Under the pieces are notes generated by a model. It was not told where the DNA came from. It saw nothing but the letters and a program-made list of their open reading frames with translations, and made no database searches. Position numbers and translations under genes: made by a program. DNA of 43,818 nucleotides from the NCBI RefSeq assembly GCF_000300975.2, contig NZ_AEEC02000041.1:1-43818 (forward strand), given 5' to 3'. The DNA comes from Herbaspirillum frisingense GSF30 (GTDB taxonomy: Bacteria > Pseudomonadota > Gammaproteobacteria > Burkholderiales > Burkholderiaceae_D). Positions 25,494 through 34,357 of this stretch are shown piece after piece (positions within the stretch are counted from its first letter, which is position 1; each line of letters starts with the position of its first letter).

Positions 25494-26376
25494 GGCTGGT
25501 CCCGGCCTCGTTGCGTATCCAGGCGGCGACCTGCTGTACTTCGCGGCGGGCTGCCGGGGTGGCCTGGATCATCCAGTAGGCGTAGCCATCCTCGTCCTGC
25601 GCCCGTGCTTCGCCCAGCAGCACCAGCTGGCCGCTGGCCAGTTGCGGTCCGATCAGTTCGATGCGGCCCAGCGCCACGCCCTGTCCGGCCAGTGCCGCCT
25701 GGATCACCATGTCGTACTGGTTGAAGCGCAGCATGCGGTGCTTCTTCTTCCATTCGCCATGGTCCAGCCAATCCTTCCAGCGCAGGCGCGGGTTGGCTTG
25801 TTCGAATTCGACCAGGGTGGTATCGGCCGGCAGCTTGCCCTGCTTGAGCAGCAGGGGGTGCGCCACCGGTGCCACCGATTCCCCGAACAGGCGGATCGCT
25901 TCCGGCGGCGTCTGGGCGCGCGTGGTGTAGCGCAGGGCCAGATCGATGCCTTCGTGGCGCAGGTCGATCACGCTGTCACTGGCCGCCACCCGTACGTCTA
26001 TCCCCGGCACCTGCTGCTGCAGTCGCGACAGGCGCGGCAACAGCCATAGCCCGGTCATGCCGATGCTGGCGGTGATGGTCACCGGACGGCTTGCCTGGGC
26101 GGCGCGCAGTTCGCCGATGCTGTCCTGCAGTTGCAGCAGCATCGCATCACAGCTGCGGAACAGCCGCTCACCGGCGGTCGTGAAGGAGATTGCGCGGTGG
26201 TGGCGGTGCAGCAGGGCGGTTCCCATGAATTCTTCCAGCAGATGGACCTGGCGGCTCACCGCCGACTGGGTCAGGAACAGGTCTTGTGCCGCCAGCGTGA
26301 AGCTCATGCGGCGACCCACGGCGACAAAGCCACGGATCAGGTCCAGCGGCGGCAGCTTGGCGAGAGGGAGTGTCAT
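25483..26376 (-). CDS. LysR-family regulator (GcvA-like)
   Basis: A 297-residue LysR regulator. The DNA-binding part reads LIRGFVAVGRRMSFTLAAQDL, QSAVSRQVHLLEEFMG, LHRHHRAISFTTAGERLF; the SxxxAAxxLxxTxSAVSxQ pattern is that of the GcvA/AmpR branch. The effector domain has ITASIGMTGLWLLPRLSRLQ and DLALRYTTR. The start is the ATG at 26376; a TTG at 26388 is the alternative, and neither has a good ribosome-binding site. It is divergent from an MFS transporter with an inverted repeat between them, and convergent with the oxidoreductase-isomerase pair, either or both of which it may control. Confidence 0.92.
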   Translation of the reverse strand: MTLPLAKLPPLDLIRGFVAVGRRMSFTLAAQDLFLTQSAVSRQVHLLEEFMGTALLHRHHRAISFTTAGERLFRSCDAMLLQLQDSIGELRAAQASRPVTITASIGMTGLWLLPRLSRLQQQVPGIDVRVAASDSVIDLRHEGIDLALRYTTRAQTPPEAIRLFGESVAPVAHPLLLKQGKLPADTTLVEFEQANPRLRWKDWLDHGEWKKKHRMLRFNQYDMVIQAALAGQGVALGRIELIGPQLASGQLVLLGEARAQDEDGYAYWMIQATPAARREVQQVAAWIRNEAGTSLTG

Positions 26377-26459
26377 GGGGGGCGGCAAGGGGAGCAGGTC
26401 GGATGCGCTATTGAAGCATAGTCGTGCATCCTCGTGGGCATCCGTTGTCCATCATTTCG

Positions 26460-26476
26460 CATTCCATTTTGGAATG
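26460..26476. promoter_or_regulatory. inverted repeat in the LysR-MFS divergent region (LysR box)
   Basis: CATTCCA (26460-26466), TTT, TGGAATG (26470-26476) is a perfect 7-base inverted repeat containing a T-N11-A box (26462-26474). It lies 84 bases both from the LysR start and from the MFS start. A 10-base direct repeat, ATAGTCGTGC, occurs at 26418-26427 and again at 26478-26487, exactly 60 bases apart, and may be part of the same control region. Confidence 0.6.
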
Positions 26477-26559
26477 GATAGTCGTGCCGAAGTCATTTGA
26501 ATGCGCTCTCTTTTCAGAGTCAAATTGCATCATTCATCTATCCAGGATCGCCTCTTGCC

Positions 26560-27771
26560 ATGAGCCATGCTTCTGTGAGCCACAAACGTCTCTGGGCCGT
26601 GCTGGCCGGTGCCGCCATCATGAGCATGGCGCTCGGATCGCGCCAGACCTTCGGCCTGTTCATCAGTCCCTTGTCCTACGGTCACGGCCTGCCGGTGACC
26701 CTGGTCGCCTTCGCCATCGCCCTGCACAACCTGGTATGGGGTGCGGCGCAGCCGCTGGCCGGTGCCATGACCGATCGTCATGGCCCAGCGCCTGTGGTGG
26801 CATTCGGCGCGGTCTGCTATGCCATCGGCCTGGCGTTGACGGCACTCGCCCCCAACGGCGCCTTGCTGGTCTTGGGCATGGGAGTCTTCATCGGCGTGGG
26901 TATCAGTTGCACCAGCTTCGGCGTGGTGCTACCGGCGGTGGGACGCAGCGTACCGCCCGAACGGCGCAGCAGCGCCATGGGGCTGGTCAGTGCCGGGGGC
27001 TCGCTGGGCCAGGTGCTGATGTTGCCGCTGGTACAGGCTTTGCGCGCAGCCTCGGGGATCAGCTTGGCGCTGCTGGTGCTGGCCGCGTTGGTCCTGATTG
27101 TGGCGCCGCTGGGGCTGGTGTTGCGCTCCCCAGCGATCAGTACGCCGGTCATGCCGCGCCGGGAGGGCGGTTTGCGGCGGGTGATGGTGCAGTCACTGCG
27201 GCACCGTGGCTTCCAGTTGCTGACCCTGGGATTCTTCGCCTGTGGATTCCAGCTGGCCTTCATCGCCACCCACCTGCCGGGCTATCTGGAACTGTGCCAC
27301 ATGCCCACCGGCCTGGCGGCGACGGCGCTGGCGCTGATCGGCCTGTTCAACATGGCCGGCAGCTGGACCTGCGGCTGGCTGGGCGGTCGCTATCGTCCGC
27401 AGCAGGTGCTGGGCTGGCTGTACCTGGTGCGCAGCACCGCGATCGGATTGTTCTTCATCGCCCCCAAGAGCAGTCTGTCGGTGACCCTGTTTGCCGCAGT
27501 CATGGGGCTGACCTGGTTGGGCACGGTCCCGCTGACCACGGCGCTGGTGGCACGCCTGTTCGGTCCGACCCACATGGGCAGCTTGTTCGGCGTGTGCTTC
27601 CTGAGCCACCAGATCGGTTCCTTCCTCGGCGCCTGGCTGGGAGGCTGGATGCTGGAACTGAGCGGATCGTATTCCTTGCTGTGGATGGCCACCTTCGTGG
27701 TGGGAATCGTCGCGGCACTGCTGCATTTTCCCATCGATGATGACCAGCCCGGGCGACTGAAGGCCGCTTAG
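26560..27771 (+). CDS. MFS transporter, 12-TM (monocarboxylate/oxalate-formate-like)
   Basis: A 403-residue major facilitator with about 12 hydrophobic helices. It begins with SMALGSRQTFGLFISPLS, typical of the MCT/OFA-like branch, has LVWGAAQPLAGAMTDRHG (motif A region) and a second-half FNMAGSWTCGWLGGRYRP repeat of the same motif. These often import organic acids, but direction and substrate cannot be read. The start is the ATG at 26560, with a weak AGGA upstream. It is divergent from a LysR gene, and its stop lies 11 bases from the end of the convergent adhesin gene. Confidence 0.9.
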   Translation: MSHASVSHKRLWAVLAGAAIMSMALGSRQTFGLFISPLSYGHGLPVTLVAFAIALHNLVWGAAQPLAGAMTDRHGPAPVVAFGAVCYAIGLALTALAPNGALLVLGMGVFIGVGISCTSFGVVLPAVGRSVPPERRSSAMGLVSAGGSLGQVLMLPLVQALRAASGISLALLVLAALVLIVAPLGLVLRSPAISTPVMPRREGGLRRVMVQSLRHRGFQLLTLGFFACGFQLAFIATHLPGYLELCHMPTGLAATALALIGLFNMAGSWTCGWLGGRYRPQQVLGWLYLVRSTAIGLFFIAPKSSLSVTLFAAVMGLTWLGTVPLTTALVARLFGPTHMGSLFGVCFLSHQIGSFLGAWLGGWMLELSGSYSLLWMATFVVGIVAALLHFPIDDDQPGRLKAA

Positions 27772-27782
27772 GACCGAGACCT

Positions 27783-29195
27783 TCACTGCACCTTCACGAT
27801 GACATAGGCGGTCGAGAACACTCTTCCCGGTGTGACGGTCTGCCCCGGCAGTTTCTGCAGCGTCGCCGTCAGGCGCTTGTTGATCGTAAATTGTTCGACG
27901 GCTGCAGCGGGCGACGGCGGGCTGGGAGGACATCGTTCCTCGGTTGCCCTCAGCCGATACCAGCCGGCATTGCGGCCGGACGGGAAGGACTGCGACAGCC
28001 ACTGGCCGGTCACCGATGAACTCAGGAACTGCATCTCTTGTTGATTGTCTGCATCGCTCAGGCCTATCCCCACTCCCTTGGCCAGCGACGGGTCGGTGCC
28101 GTAGTTGTCCGAAAGCAGATAGCGTACCCCCTGACTCTGATTCACATAGCCCAGCAAGCGGGCAGCCGCCAGCGCACCCGGTGAAACCTGGAGGCCGAAG
28201 GCGGTCTGGTTGTCATCCGTGCCGGCGGCGAAAGGCGGCTTGCTGCCGATGCCCTCGTCGCAGCGGAATGAGAGCGTGAATTCCACCTGGCGCGTCTGCC
28301 CCAGATTGAGCTCGGTTTCCGAGATCGGCGGGAACACCACTTCCGGTGTCACATTCTGGACCACGCAGGAGGGCAGCACGCTCAGTGTTGCGCCCATGCG
28401 CATGCCGAATGCAATGCCATTGGCCGCGCCAAAGAACAGGTAGCGATAGGCATGGTCTTCACCATCATCATCCATGTCGCCGCTGGCACGGTTATAGCCG
28501 GGGCCGCGCAGCATCAGGTAGCCATTGGGCTGGGTGCACTCATACGCGACGGCGGCCCAGCGCGTGTTGTCCGGTGCGCCACTGCACCAGTTGCTGGTTC
28601 CGGTGCCCGGTGTCAGGTCCGATACCCTCGCCACCTCGGCCTTGATCGGACTGAGGTGACGGGCGCGGATCAGGATCTTCCTGGTGGCCTGATCGACATC
28701 ATAGGTATCGAGCTTGCTGGACTGGTAATAGCGGGAAAGGATCTTGCCCGAGCGCAGATGCGTGAGGCGGATCGCAACCCCGGGAAACCATGTGCGATAG
28801 AAACCATGGAGGCCATCCTTGATACCTATTTCGGCATAGCCACCGACCCTGTCATCGCCATTGGTGGAAAAGACTTCATAGATCTGGTCGGCATCGGCCA
28901 GATCGCAGGTCCAGAGCAGGGTATCGCCGTTGATGCCGGCCGCTTCAGCGGCGCTGGCCACCGCGCTGCCCAGTATGCTGCCTGGTGGCTGGATCGCCGT
29001 ACTGGCCAGATTGATGCGGCCGAACCAGAACTGGGCAGAGCCGCCGTCACTGAGCGGCGCGAACGGATAGGCGGCGCGGTTGTTGCGCTTGCAGATGGCT
29101 TCTGCCGTCGGTGCCAGCAGCAGCCACAGGGAAAGCGTCATCAGCAAAAGCAGCATCGTGCGCGCGCGATGAGGATAGTGAGGAAAGAGGGACAT
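27783..29195 (-). CDS. Putative fimbrial tip adhesin (chaperone-usher)
   Basis: A 470-residue secreted protein with a hydrophobic leader (MLLLLMTLSLWLLLAPTAEA). A large N-terminal domain of about 270 residues, with several cysteines (WTCDLADADQIYEV, NWCSGAPDN), precedes a C-terminal pilin-like domain (SCVVQNVTPEVVFPP, FTLSFRCDEG), the two-domain plan of FimH-type adhesins. It ends in the alternating strand VFSTAYVIVKVQ, as expected for chaperone binding. The receptor domain is not recognised. It is transcribed away from the pilin-chaperone-usher genes. The start could be 29195 or 29156; neither has a visible ribosome-binding site. Confidence 0.72.
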   Translation of the reverse strand: MSLFPHYPHRARTMLLLLMTLSLWLLLAPTAEAICKRNNRAAYPFAPLSDGGSAQFWFGRINLASTAIQPPGSILGSAVASAAEAAGINGDTLLWTCDLADADQIYEVFSTNGDDRVGGYAEIGIKDGLHGFYRTWFPGVAIRLTHLRSGKILSRYYQSSKLDTYDVDQATRKILIRARHLSPIKAEVARVSDLTPGTGTSNWCSGAPDNTRWAAVAYECTQPNGYLMLRGPGYNRASGDMDDDGEDHAYRYLFFGAANGIAFGMRMGATLSVLPSCVVQNVTPEVVFPPISETELNLGQTRQVEFTLSFRCDEGIGSKPPFAAGTDDNQTAFGLQVSPGALAAARLLGYVNQSQGVRYLLSDNYGTDPSLAKGVGIGLSDADNQQEMQFLSSSVTGQWLSQSFPSGRNAGWYRLRATEERCPPSPPSPAAAVEQFTINKRLTATLQKLPGQTVTPGRVFSTAYVIVKVQ

Positions 29196-29291
29196 GAGCG
29201 ATGGGGTGGGGAAGGGGAAAGGGAGGGGAAGGAGACACCAGCCATCATCGCTCCCCGCGCTGCGCCGGTGAATGGGCCTGACCCGCAATGC

Positions 29292-29335
29292 GCATGGGCC
29301 GATGCCTAGCACTACATATGGGATTTCGCCCATGC
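29292..29335. promoter_or_regulatory. inverted repeat in the adhesin-pilin divergent region
   Basis: GCATGGGC (29292-29299) and GCCCATGC (29328-29335) form an 8-base inverted repeat separated by 28 bases that include an AT-rich stretch near CTACATATGGG. It lies between divergent adhesin and pilin starts and may be a regulator site for both. No invertible-switch repeat pair of FimS type was found by eye. The rest of 29196-29477 has no gene. Confidence 0.35.
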
Positions 29336-29477
29336 CGCAATCAGACTTCGCCAGCCCGTCGATGGGCGTGCGCCGATCCTCCGGATGCCCGCTCTTGCCT
29401 AAGATGCGATCGGTGCAGGGCGCTTCGGTCGGCGTCTGCATTTTCTTTCTGTCGGCCGAATCCTTTTGGGGGTAAAC

Positions 29478-30005
29478 ATGAAAAAGTATCTTGCAATCCT
29501 GATGTTGGTCTCGCCATCCCTGGTGCTGGCGGCCGGCAATACCATCAGCTTCCGTGGCCAGGTCAGCAAGCAGACCTGCCAGGTGATGGTCGATGGCGCC
29601 ACCAATCCAGTGGTGCTGCTGCCCACGGTCGCCGCGGGCGACCTGGTGGCCGCTGGCAGCGCCGCCGGTGAGACTCCCTTCGTGGTCAGCGTGAGCGGTT
29701 GTACGGCATCGGCTTCGGATTCACTGAAGATCAAGACCCAGTTCCTGGCCAGTTCAGCCACCGGTGGTAACAACATCCCCAACCTCGGCAGCGCCAAGAA
29801 CGTGGCGCTGCAATTGCGTGCCGGCATGGGCGGAGAAGCCATCAAGCTGGTCGGCGGAAGTGCCGTCTCGGTTGATGGTCTGGAGATCGCCACGGGCGCC
29901 ACCAGTGCGTCGCATACCTTCTCCGTGCGCTACATCTCAGAGGCTGGCTCTGCGGGAGCCGGTTCGGTCATCGGATCGGTGCAGTACGCGCTGGACTACC
30001 TCTGA
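29478..30005 (+). CDS. Major fimbrial subunit (type 1-like pilin)
   Basis: A 175-residue pilin. The signal peptide is about 18 residues (YLAILMLVSPSLVLA). The mature part begins AGNTISFRGQVSKQTCQVMVDG, with the conserved Cys34-Cys75 pair and the pilin G-x-V/I start. It ends in GSVIGSVQYALDYL, the alternating strand with penultimate tyrosine-like pattern bound by chaperones. Subunits join by donor-strand exchange at the usher. The ATG at 29478 follows a GGGGG run at 29468-29472. It is first in the fimbrial gene set. Confidence 0.88.
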   Translation: MKKYLAILMLVSPSLVLAAGNTISFRGQVSKQTCQVMVDGATNPVVLLPTVAAGDLVAAGSAAGETPFVVSVSGCTASASDSLKIKTQFLASSATGGNNIPNLGSAKNVALQLRAGMGGEAIKLVGGSAVSVDGLEIATGATSASHTFSVRYISEAGSAGAGSVIGSVQYALDYL

Positions 30006-30199
30006 CCTGCGGGCCGGGCCGCCCTCCGGGGCGGCTGCCTTGCAGCGTCGCCTCTTGTTGATCATCTCCTTCGCTACCTTCAGGTCCGGTGCACATTCAA
30101 TCCACGCGTCTCGCAGATTGAATGCGCGCCGGCGCCAGCTTTGTCGCTTCACCTTCGCCGCCGCTGGATCGCCGCCGCGGTGCCTTTTCCGTTTTGAAC

Positions 30200-30931
30200 A
30201 TGAAAAAAGCAAGCTTGCTCGCAGGGCTCATCATGGTGTTGGTATTCATCGCAAGCGCCCAGGCCAGCGTGACCATGCTTGGCACGCGCATCATCTATCC
30301 GGCCGACGCCAACGAACAGGCGCTGCGTTTCAGTAACCCGGACGATCACCCCAATCTGGTCCAGGTGTGGCTCGACGATGGTCGCAGCGGCGATGCCCAT
30401 GCCTTGTCCTCGCCGTTCCTGGTGATTCCGCCGGTGTTTCGGGTAGAGCCGCATGGTGGCCAGATGGTGCGATTGTCGTATGTGGGTGCAGCGTTGCCAC
30501 AGGATCGGGAGTCCCTGTTCTTCCTCAATTTTCTCCAGGTGCCAGCCCTGAAGGCTGATTCCGTTGGGGAAAACCAGCTGGTGCTCACCGTACGCAGCCG
30601 CATGAAACTGTTCTACCGACCGATGGCACTGGCCAGCGAGGCCGATGCTGCGCGGGCGCCGGATGGCCTGGCATTTTCCATCGATAGTACGGGCAGTGCC
30701 GCCACCGTCGTTGTCGATAACGCCAGTGCCTACCACGTCGTGGTGCAGCAGGCGACGCTGCTGCAGGGAGAGCAGCAACAAGCGCTGGCGCGGGCCACGG
30801 TGATCAGTCCGTTCCAGCAGTTGCGCTGGCCGCTGACACGTGTGCCGGTGGAACGCTCGGACCTGCGCATGCAACTGCGCATCGTCAATGATTTCGGGGC
30901 GGAAGTCGTGCGCGACTACCCACTGCACTGA
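30200..30931 (+). CDS. Periplasmic fimbrial chaperone (first copy)
   Basis: A 243-residue PapD-like chaperone. Signal peptide about 26 residues (LLAGLIMVLVFIASAQA). Family motifs are TRIIYPADANEQALRFSN, PNLVQVWLDDG, FLVIPPVFRVEP, LPQDRESLFFLNFLQVP and RMKLFYRP, with the subunit-anchoring Arg (TRIIYP) and Lys (MKLFYRP). The F1-G1 loop is short, placing it with FGS chaperones. It carries pilins to the usher. The start is the ATG at 30200; an upstream in-frame ATG at 30122 would add a non-signal extension. It follows the pilin by 194 bases that hold no gene. Confidence 0.9.
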   Translation: MKKASLLAGLIMVLVFIASAQASVTMLGTRIIYPADANEQALRFSNPDDHPNLVQVWLDDGRSGDAHALSSPFLVIPPVFRVEPHGGQMVRLSYVGAALPQDRESLFFLNFLQVPALKADSVGENQLVLTVRSRMKLFYRPMALASEADAARAPDGLAFSIDSTGSAATVVVDNASAYHVVVQQATLLQGEQQQALARATVISPFQQLRWPLTRVPVERSDLRMQLRIVNDFGAEVVRDYPLH

Positions 30932-30942
30932 CGAGACCGGTA

Positions 30943-33558
30943 GTGAAACCATGCAGATCAACGCTACGGGCGGGAGCCGACTGGACAGCGCTGTCGTTGG
31001 GCGTCAGTCTGTTGGTCATGGCCCCGCCGGTGGCCGGGCAGCCGGAGCAGAGCTATCGCTTCCTGGAGGCGCTGGAGATGGCCTCCCCTGTCAACAAGGG
31101 TAGCCTGTCGCGCTTCAACCGGGTCGGTAATGTGGAGCCCGGCACCTACAGCGTGGATGTGTTCGTCAATGGCAGTTTCAGTCACCGGCGGTCGCTGCGT
31201 TTCGACTTGTTCGAAGGGCAGGGCGTCGCAGCCTGCTTCAAGGCGCAGGATGCTGCCATGTTGAACCTGCGTCCAGATCTGCTGGCGCAACTGGGGCAGC
31301 GCGAGTGTGCGCGCCTCGAAGAACTTGCGCCGGGCGCAAACGCGGTGTTTGATCTGGCCAATCTGCGCCTGAACCTCACCTTGCCACAGGCACAGCTCAA
31401 GCACGTGGCGCGGGGCTATGTCGACCCCGAACACTACGACGCCGGCGAAAGTATCGGCTTCGTCAACTACAGCATCAGCCAGTACTACGTTCGCACGGCA
31501 CAGGTCAGCCATAGCGCGACCTACGGCTTTACCGACAGCGGCGTCAATCTCGGTCTTTGGCGCCTGCGCCAGCAGGGCAGTCTGGGCTATGACAACCATG
31601 CCGGGCTGGCCTGGAATCCGGTACGCACCTACGCCAGGCGCGCCTTGCCAGGCTGGACCAGCGAACTGACGGTGGGCCAGAGCTTCACTTCCGGAAAGCT
31701 GCTCTCCGGTCTGGCCTACCAGGGTCTGGAACTCAGTTCGGATGACCGCATGCTGCCTGACTCGCAGCGCGGCTACGCGCCGGTCATTCGCGGCAGTGCC
31801 CGCAGCAATGCCCAGGTCATCGTCAGCCAGAAAGGACGCGAGATCTATCGCACCACGGTGGCGCCAGGCAGCTTTGTCATTGACGATCTGTATCCGACCA
31901 GTTACAACGGCGACCTCGACGTCACCGTGATCGAGGCTGACGGCACGCGTTCCGGCTTCAGCGTGCCATTTTCCGCACTGCCGGAATCGATGCGCCCCGG
32001 TCGCTCGCGCTACAGCCTGACCGCCGGGCGCACGCGTGATACCGACACGCCGGCGCTGTTCATGGACGCGCTTTATCAACGTGGTCTGAGCAATGCCTTG
32101 ACCGGCAATGTCGGGATGCGACTGGCCCGGGCTTACCGTTCGGTGCTGATCGGAACTACCTTGGCAGGGCCGGCAGGGTCGGTCGGACTGGCGCTGAATC
32201 ATTCTTACGCAGATACCGGGCGTGGGGCGCGCGCTGGCTGGATGCTGGGCCTGTCGTATTCGCACGCCTTCGAGGCCACCGGCACCAATTTTTCCATTGC
32301 CAGCTATCGCTATTCGACGGCCGGCTACCGTGAGCTGGCCGATGTGCTCAGCGAACGCCATGCCGGGCGCGGCAACCAGTGGGCGCTGGCCAACTCCAGC
32401 AGCTATCAGCAGCATTCGCGGTTCGACGTCTCGCTCAGTCAGCAACTGGGCAGCGTGGGGTCACTCTATCTCTCCGGGCTGACCCAGACCTTCTATCACA
32501 ACCGCAGCCGCATCACCCAGTTGCAGTTCGGTTATTCAACCATGTGGAGCAATGGCATGAGCATCAATCTGGCATTCCAGCGGCAGCAGGTCAGTGCCGC
32601 CTCCAGAGTACAGTCGGGCCTGGACCCTCGCCTGCCGCAAGCGGGTCGACCAGGTTCCTCGGTCATGCTGTCGCTTTCCATTCCATTGGGGCAAGCCGGC
32701 GCTGATCGACCGGTCCTGAGCAGCTCGGTGGTCAAGGCGGCTGGACAGGATCTGTACCAGTCGCAGCTTTCCGCCATGGTGCCGGGCGAGCGCCACATCA
32801 GCTACAGCCTGGGTGCCAGCCACGCACCGGGAGGAGGACAGGACAGCCTCAATGGCAATGTCGGCATGCGCCTGCCGAAGGTCAACCTCAATCTCAACCT
32901 GGCGCGTGGCCATGACTACTGGCAGGCTGCGGCCAATGCCCGTGGCGCGCTGGCCTTGCATGGTGGCGGCATTACCTTTGGCCCCTATCTGGGAGATACC
33001 TTTGCGCTGGTCGAAGCCAAGGGGGCCGAGGGAGCCCGGCTCTTCAACGGTCAAGGTGCGGTGATCGACAGCAACGGCTTTGCGCTGCTGCCGTCCTTGT
33101 CACCCTACCAGCGCAATGTCGTGGAACTGGCGGACGCCGGGATGAGCAGCAAGAGCGAGATCCTTGAGAGCCAGCGCACCGTGATCCCCTACGCCGGCGC
33201 CACCCTGAAGCTGAACTTCCGAACCCGCTCCGGCCATGCCTTGTTGATCCGGCTGCGGCGGGACGATGGTCAGCCTCTGCCCATGGGCGCCGATGTGCTG
33301 GATCCGCAGGGCGAGCTGGTGGGCATGGTGGGGCAGGGTAGCCAGGCCTATCTGCGCATCGCCCAGTTGCGCGGCAACCTGCTGGTACGCTGGGGGGATG
33401 GCCAGCAGGAGCGCTGCGCGGTCCGTTACGACTTGCACGGCCAGGATCTCAAGGCAGCCCTCCTGCGCCTGGATGCCGCTTGCATCGCCGCGCCCCGGCG
33501 CGAAGCCTTCCTCCCCGCCGACGCCGGTCCGCCCGCGGCAAGTGGAGCTACGCAATGA
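30943..33558 (+). CDS. Outer-membrane fimbrial usher
   Basis: An 871-residue FimD/PapC-type usher. Signal peptide to about VAGQ (residue 33). N-terminal domain: YRFLEALEMA, SRFNRVGNVEPGTYSVDVFVNG, then a cysteine pair region (CFKAQDAAML, QRECARLEE). Beta-barrel with plug: GWTSELTVGQSFTSGKLL, YAPVIRGSARSNAQVIVSQ, GREIYRTTVAPGSFVIDDLYPT, GDLDVTVIEADG. The C-terminal domain has GQGSQAYLRIAQLRGNLLVRWGDG. It forms the assembly pore for pilins. The start is a GTG at 30943, 12 bases after the chaperone stop; its stop overlaps the next chaperone start (ATGA). Confidence 0.93.
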   Translation: MKPCRSTLRAGADWTALSLGVSLLVMAPPVAGQPEQSYRFLEALEMASPVNKGSLSRFNRVGNVEPGTYSVDVFVNGSFSHRRSLRFDLFEGQGVAACFKAQDAAMLNLRPDLLAQLGQRECARLEELAPGANAVFDLANLRLNLTLPQAQLKHVARGYVDPEHYDAGESIGFVNYSISQYYVRTAQVSHSATYGFTDSGVNLGLWRLRQQGSLGYDNHAGLAWNPVRTYARRALPGWTSELTVGQSFTSGKLLSGLAYQGLELSSDDRMLPDSQRGYAPVIRGSARSNAQVIVSQKGREIYRTTVAPGSFVIDDLYPTSYNGDLDVTVIEADGTRSGFSVPFSALPESMRPGRSRYSLTAGRTRDTDTPALFMDALYQRGLSNALTGNVGMRLARAYRSVLIGTTLAGPAGSVGLALNHSYADTGRGARAGWMLGLSYSHAFEATGTNFSIASYRYSTAGYRELADVLSERHAGRGNQWALANSSSYQQHSRFDVSLSQQLGSVGSLYLSGLTQTFYHNRSRITQLQFGYSTMWSNGMSINLAFQRQQVSAASRVQSGLDPRLPQAGRPGSSVMLSLSIPLGQAGADRPVLSSSVVKAAGQDLYQSQLSAMVPGERHISYSLGASHAPGGGQDSLNGNVGMRLPKVNLNLNLARGHDYWQAAANARGALALHGGGITFGPYLGDTFALVEAKGAEGARLFNGQGAVIDSNGFALLPSLSPYQRNVVELADAGMSSKSEILESQRTVIPYAGATLKLNFRTRSGHALLIRLRRDDGQPLPMGADVLDPQGELVGMVGQGSQAYLRIAQLRGNLLVRWGDGQQERCAVRYDLHGQDLKAALLRLDAACIAAPRREAFLPADAGPPAASGATQ

Positions 33559-34346
33559 GGCAGTGGTTCATGTGGCGCTGTGCCTTCCTGTGGCTGAGCC
33601 TGACAGTATGCAGCACCGGAGAGGCCGGGATCATGCCGGAACGCACGCGCCTGATCTTCAGCCAGGGCGTTGGCGAGATCAGCCTGCGCCTGGCCAATAC
33701 CAACGATTACCCGGTGATGATGCAGAGCTGGGTCGATCAGGGGGAAGGCAGCCAGGCGCCGGACACGGTGCTGTCTTCGATGTTCGTCATGCCGGCGGTA
33801 CAACGACTGCAGCCGCACGCCGTCAGCCAGGTGCGGGTGTTGTACACCGGCGATCCCCTGCCGGCCGGGCGCGAGTCGGTGTTCTGGCTCAATCTCTATG
33901 AGATAGCGCTGTTGTCGGCCAAGGCCCCGCAGCAGGATGCATCACGACTACTGCTGGGGATCAACACGCAGATCAAGCTGTTTTACCGCCCACCAGGCCT
34001 GCCTGCCCCCGGTCCGCAGTGGCACCACGCACTGCACTTCCATCTGGCGCGGGACCCCGGGGAAGAAGGCGCATGGGTGCTGGTATGTCGCAACGACAGC
34101 CCCTACTTCGTCTCCTTCGCCGCCTTGCAGCTTGGCGATGGCGCACAAGGGTTCTCGCCGCGCCTGGCGCCCGACCAGATGGTCCCACCCTATGGCCAGC
34201 AGCGCTATGTGCTGCAGCAGGATGGAAATGCCCGGACCGGGATGCCCGCCGCCTGGCAAGCACCGTACCTGCGGTACCAGACTATCAATGACGACGGCCG
34301 CCTCAGCGAACACGAAGTTGCGCTGACACCGCCCTCCCACCCCTGA
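33555..34346 (+). CDS. Periplasmic fimbrial chaperone (second copy)
   Basis: A 263-residue PapD-like chaperone with a 24-residue leader (CAFLWLSLTVCSTGEAG). Motifs: ERTRLIFSQGVGEISLRLANTN, YPVMMQSWVDQGEG, FVMPAVQRLQPHAVSQVRVLY, LPAGRESVFWLNLYEI and TQIKLFYRPPGLP. The pocket Arg and Lys are retained. It differs strongly from the first chaperone, so it may serve a different subunit, perhaps the adhesin on the other strand. It is coupled to the usher by a four-base overlap. Confidence 0.9.
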   Translation: MRQWFMWRCAFLWLSLTVCSTGEAGIMPERTRLIFSQGVGEISLRLANTNDYPVMMQSWVDQGEGSQAPDTVLSSMFVMPAVQRLQPHAVSQVRVLYTGDPLPAGRESVFWLNLYEIALLSAKAPQQDASRLLLGINTQIKLFYRPPGLPAPGPQWHHALHFHLARDPGEEGAWVLVCRNDSPYFVSFAALQLGDGAQGFSPRLAPDQMVPPYGQQRYVLQQDGNARTGMPAAWQAPYLRYQTINDDGRLSEHEVALTPPSHP

Positions 34347-34357
34347 ACGGAGTTCTT

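Noticed and set aside
26424..27740. 438-residue plus-strand frame in another phase over the MFS gene
   Set aside because: Gly/Arg/Ala-rich with no membrane helices, while the real frame encodes a 12-helix transporter.
29196..29477. Invertible fimbrial switch of the FimS type
   Set aside because: Only an 8-base inverted repeat is visible, no long terminal repeats, and no recombinase gene is in the window.
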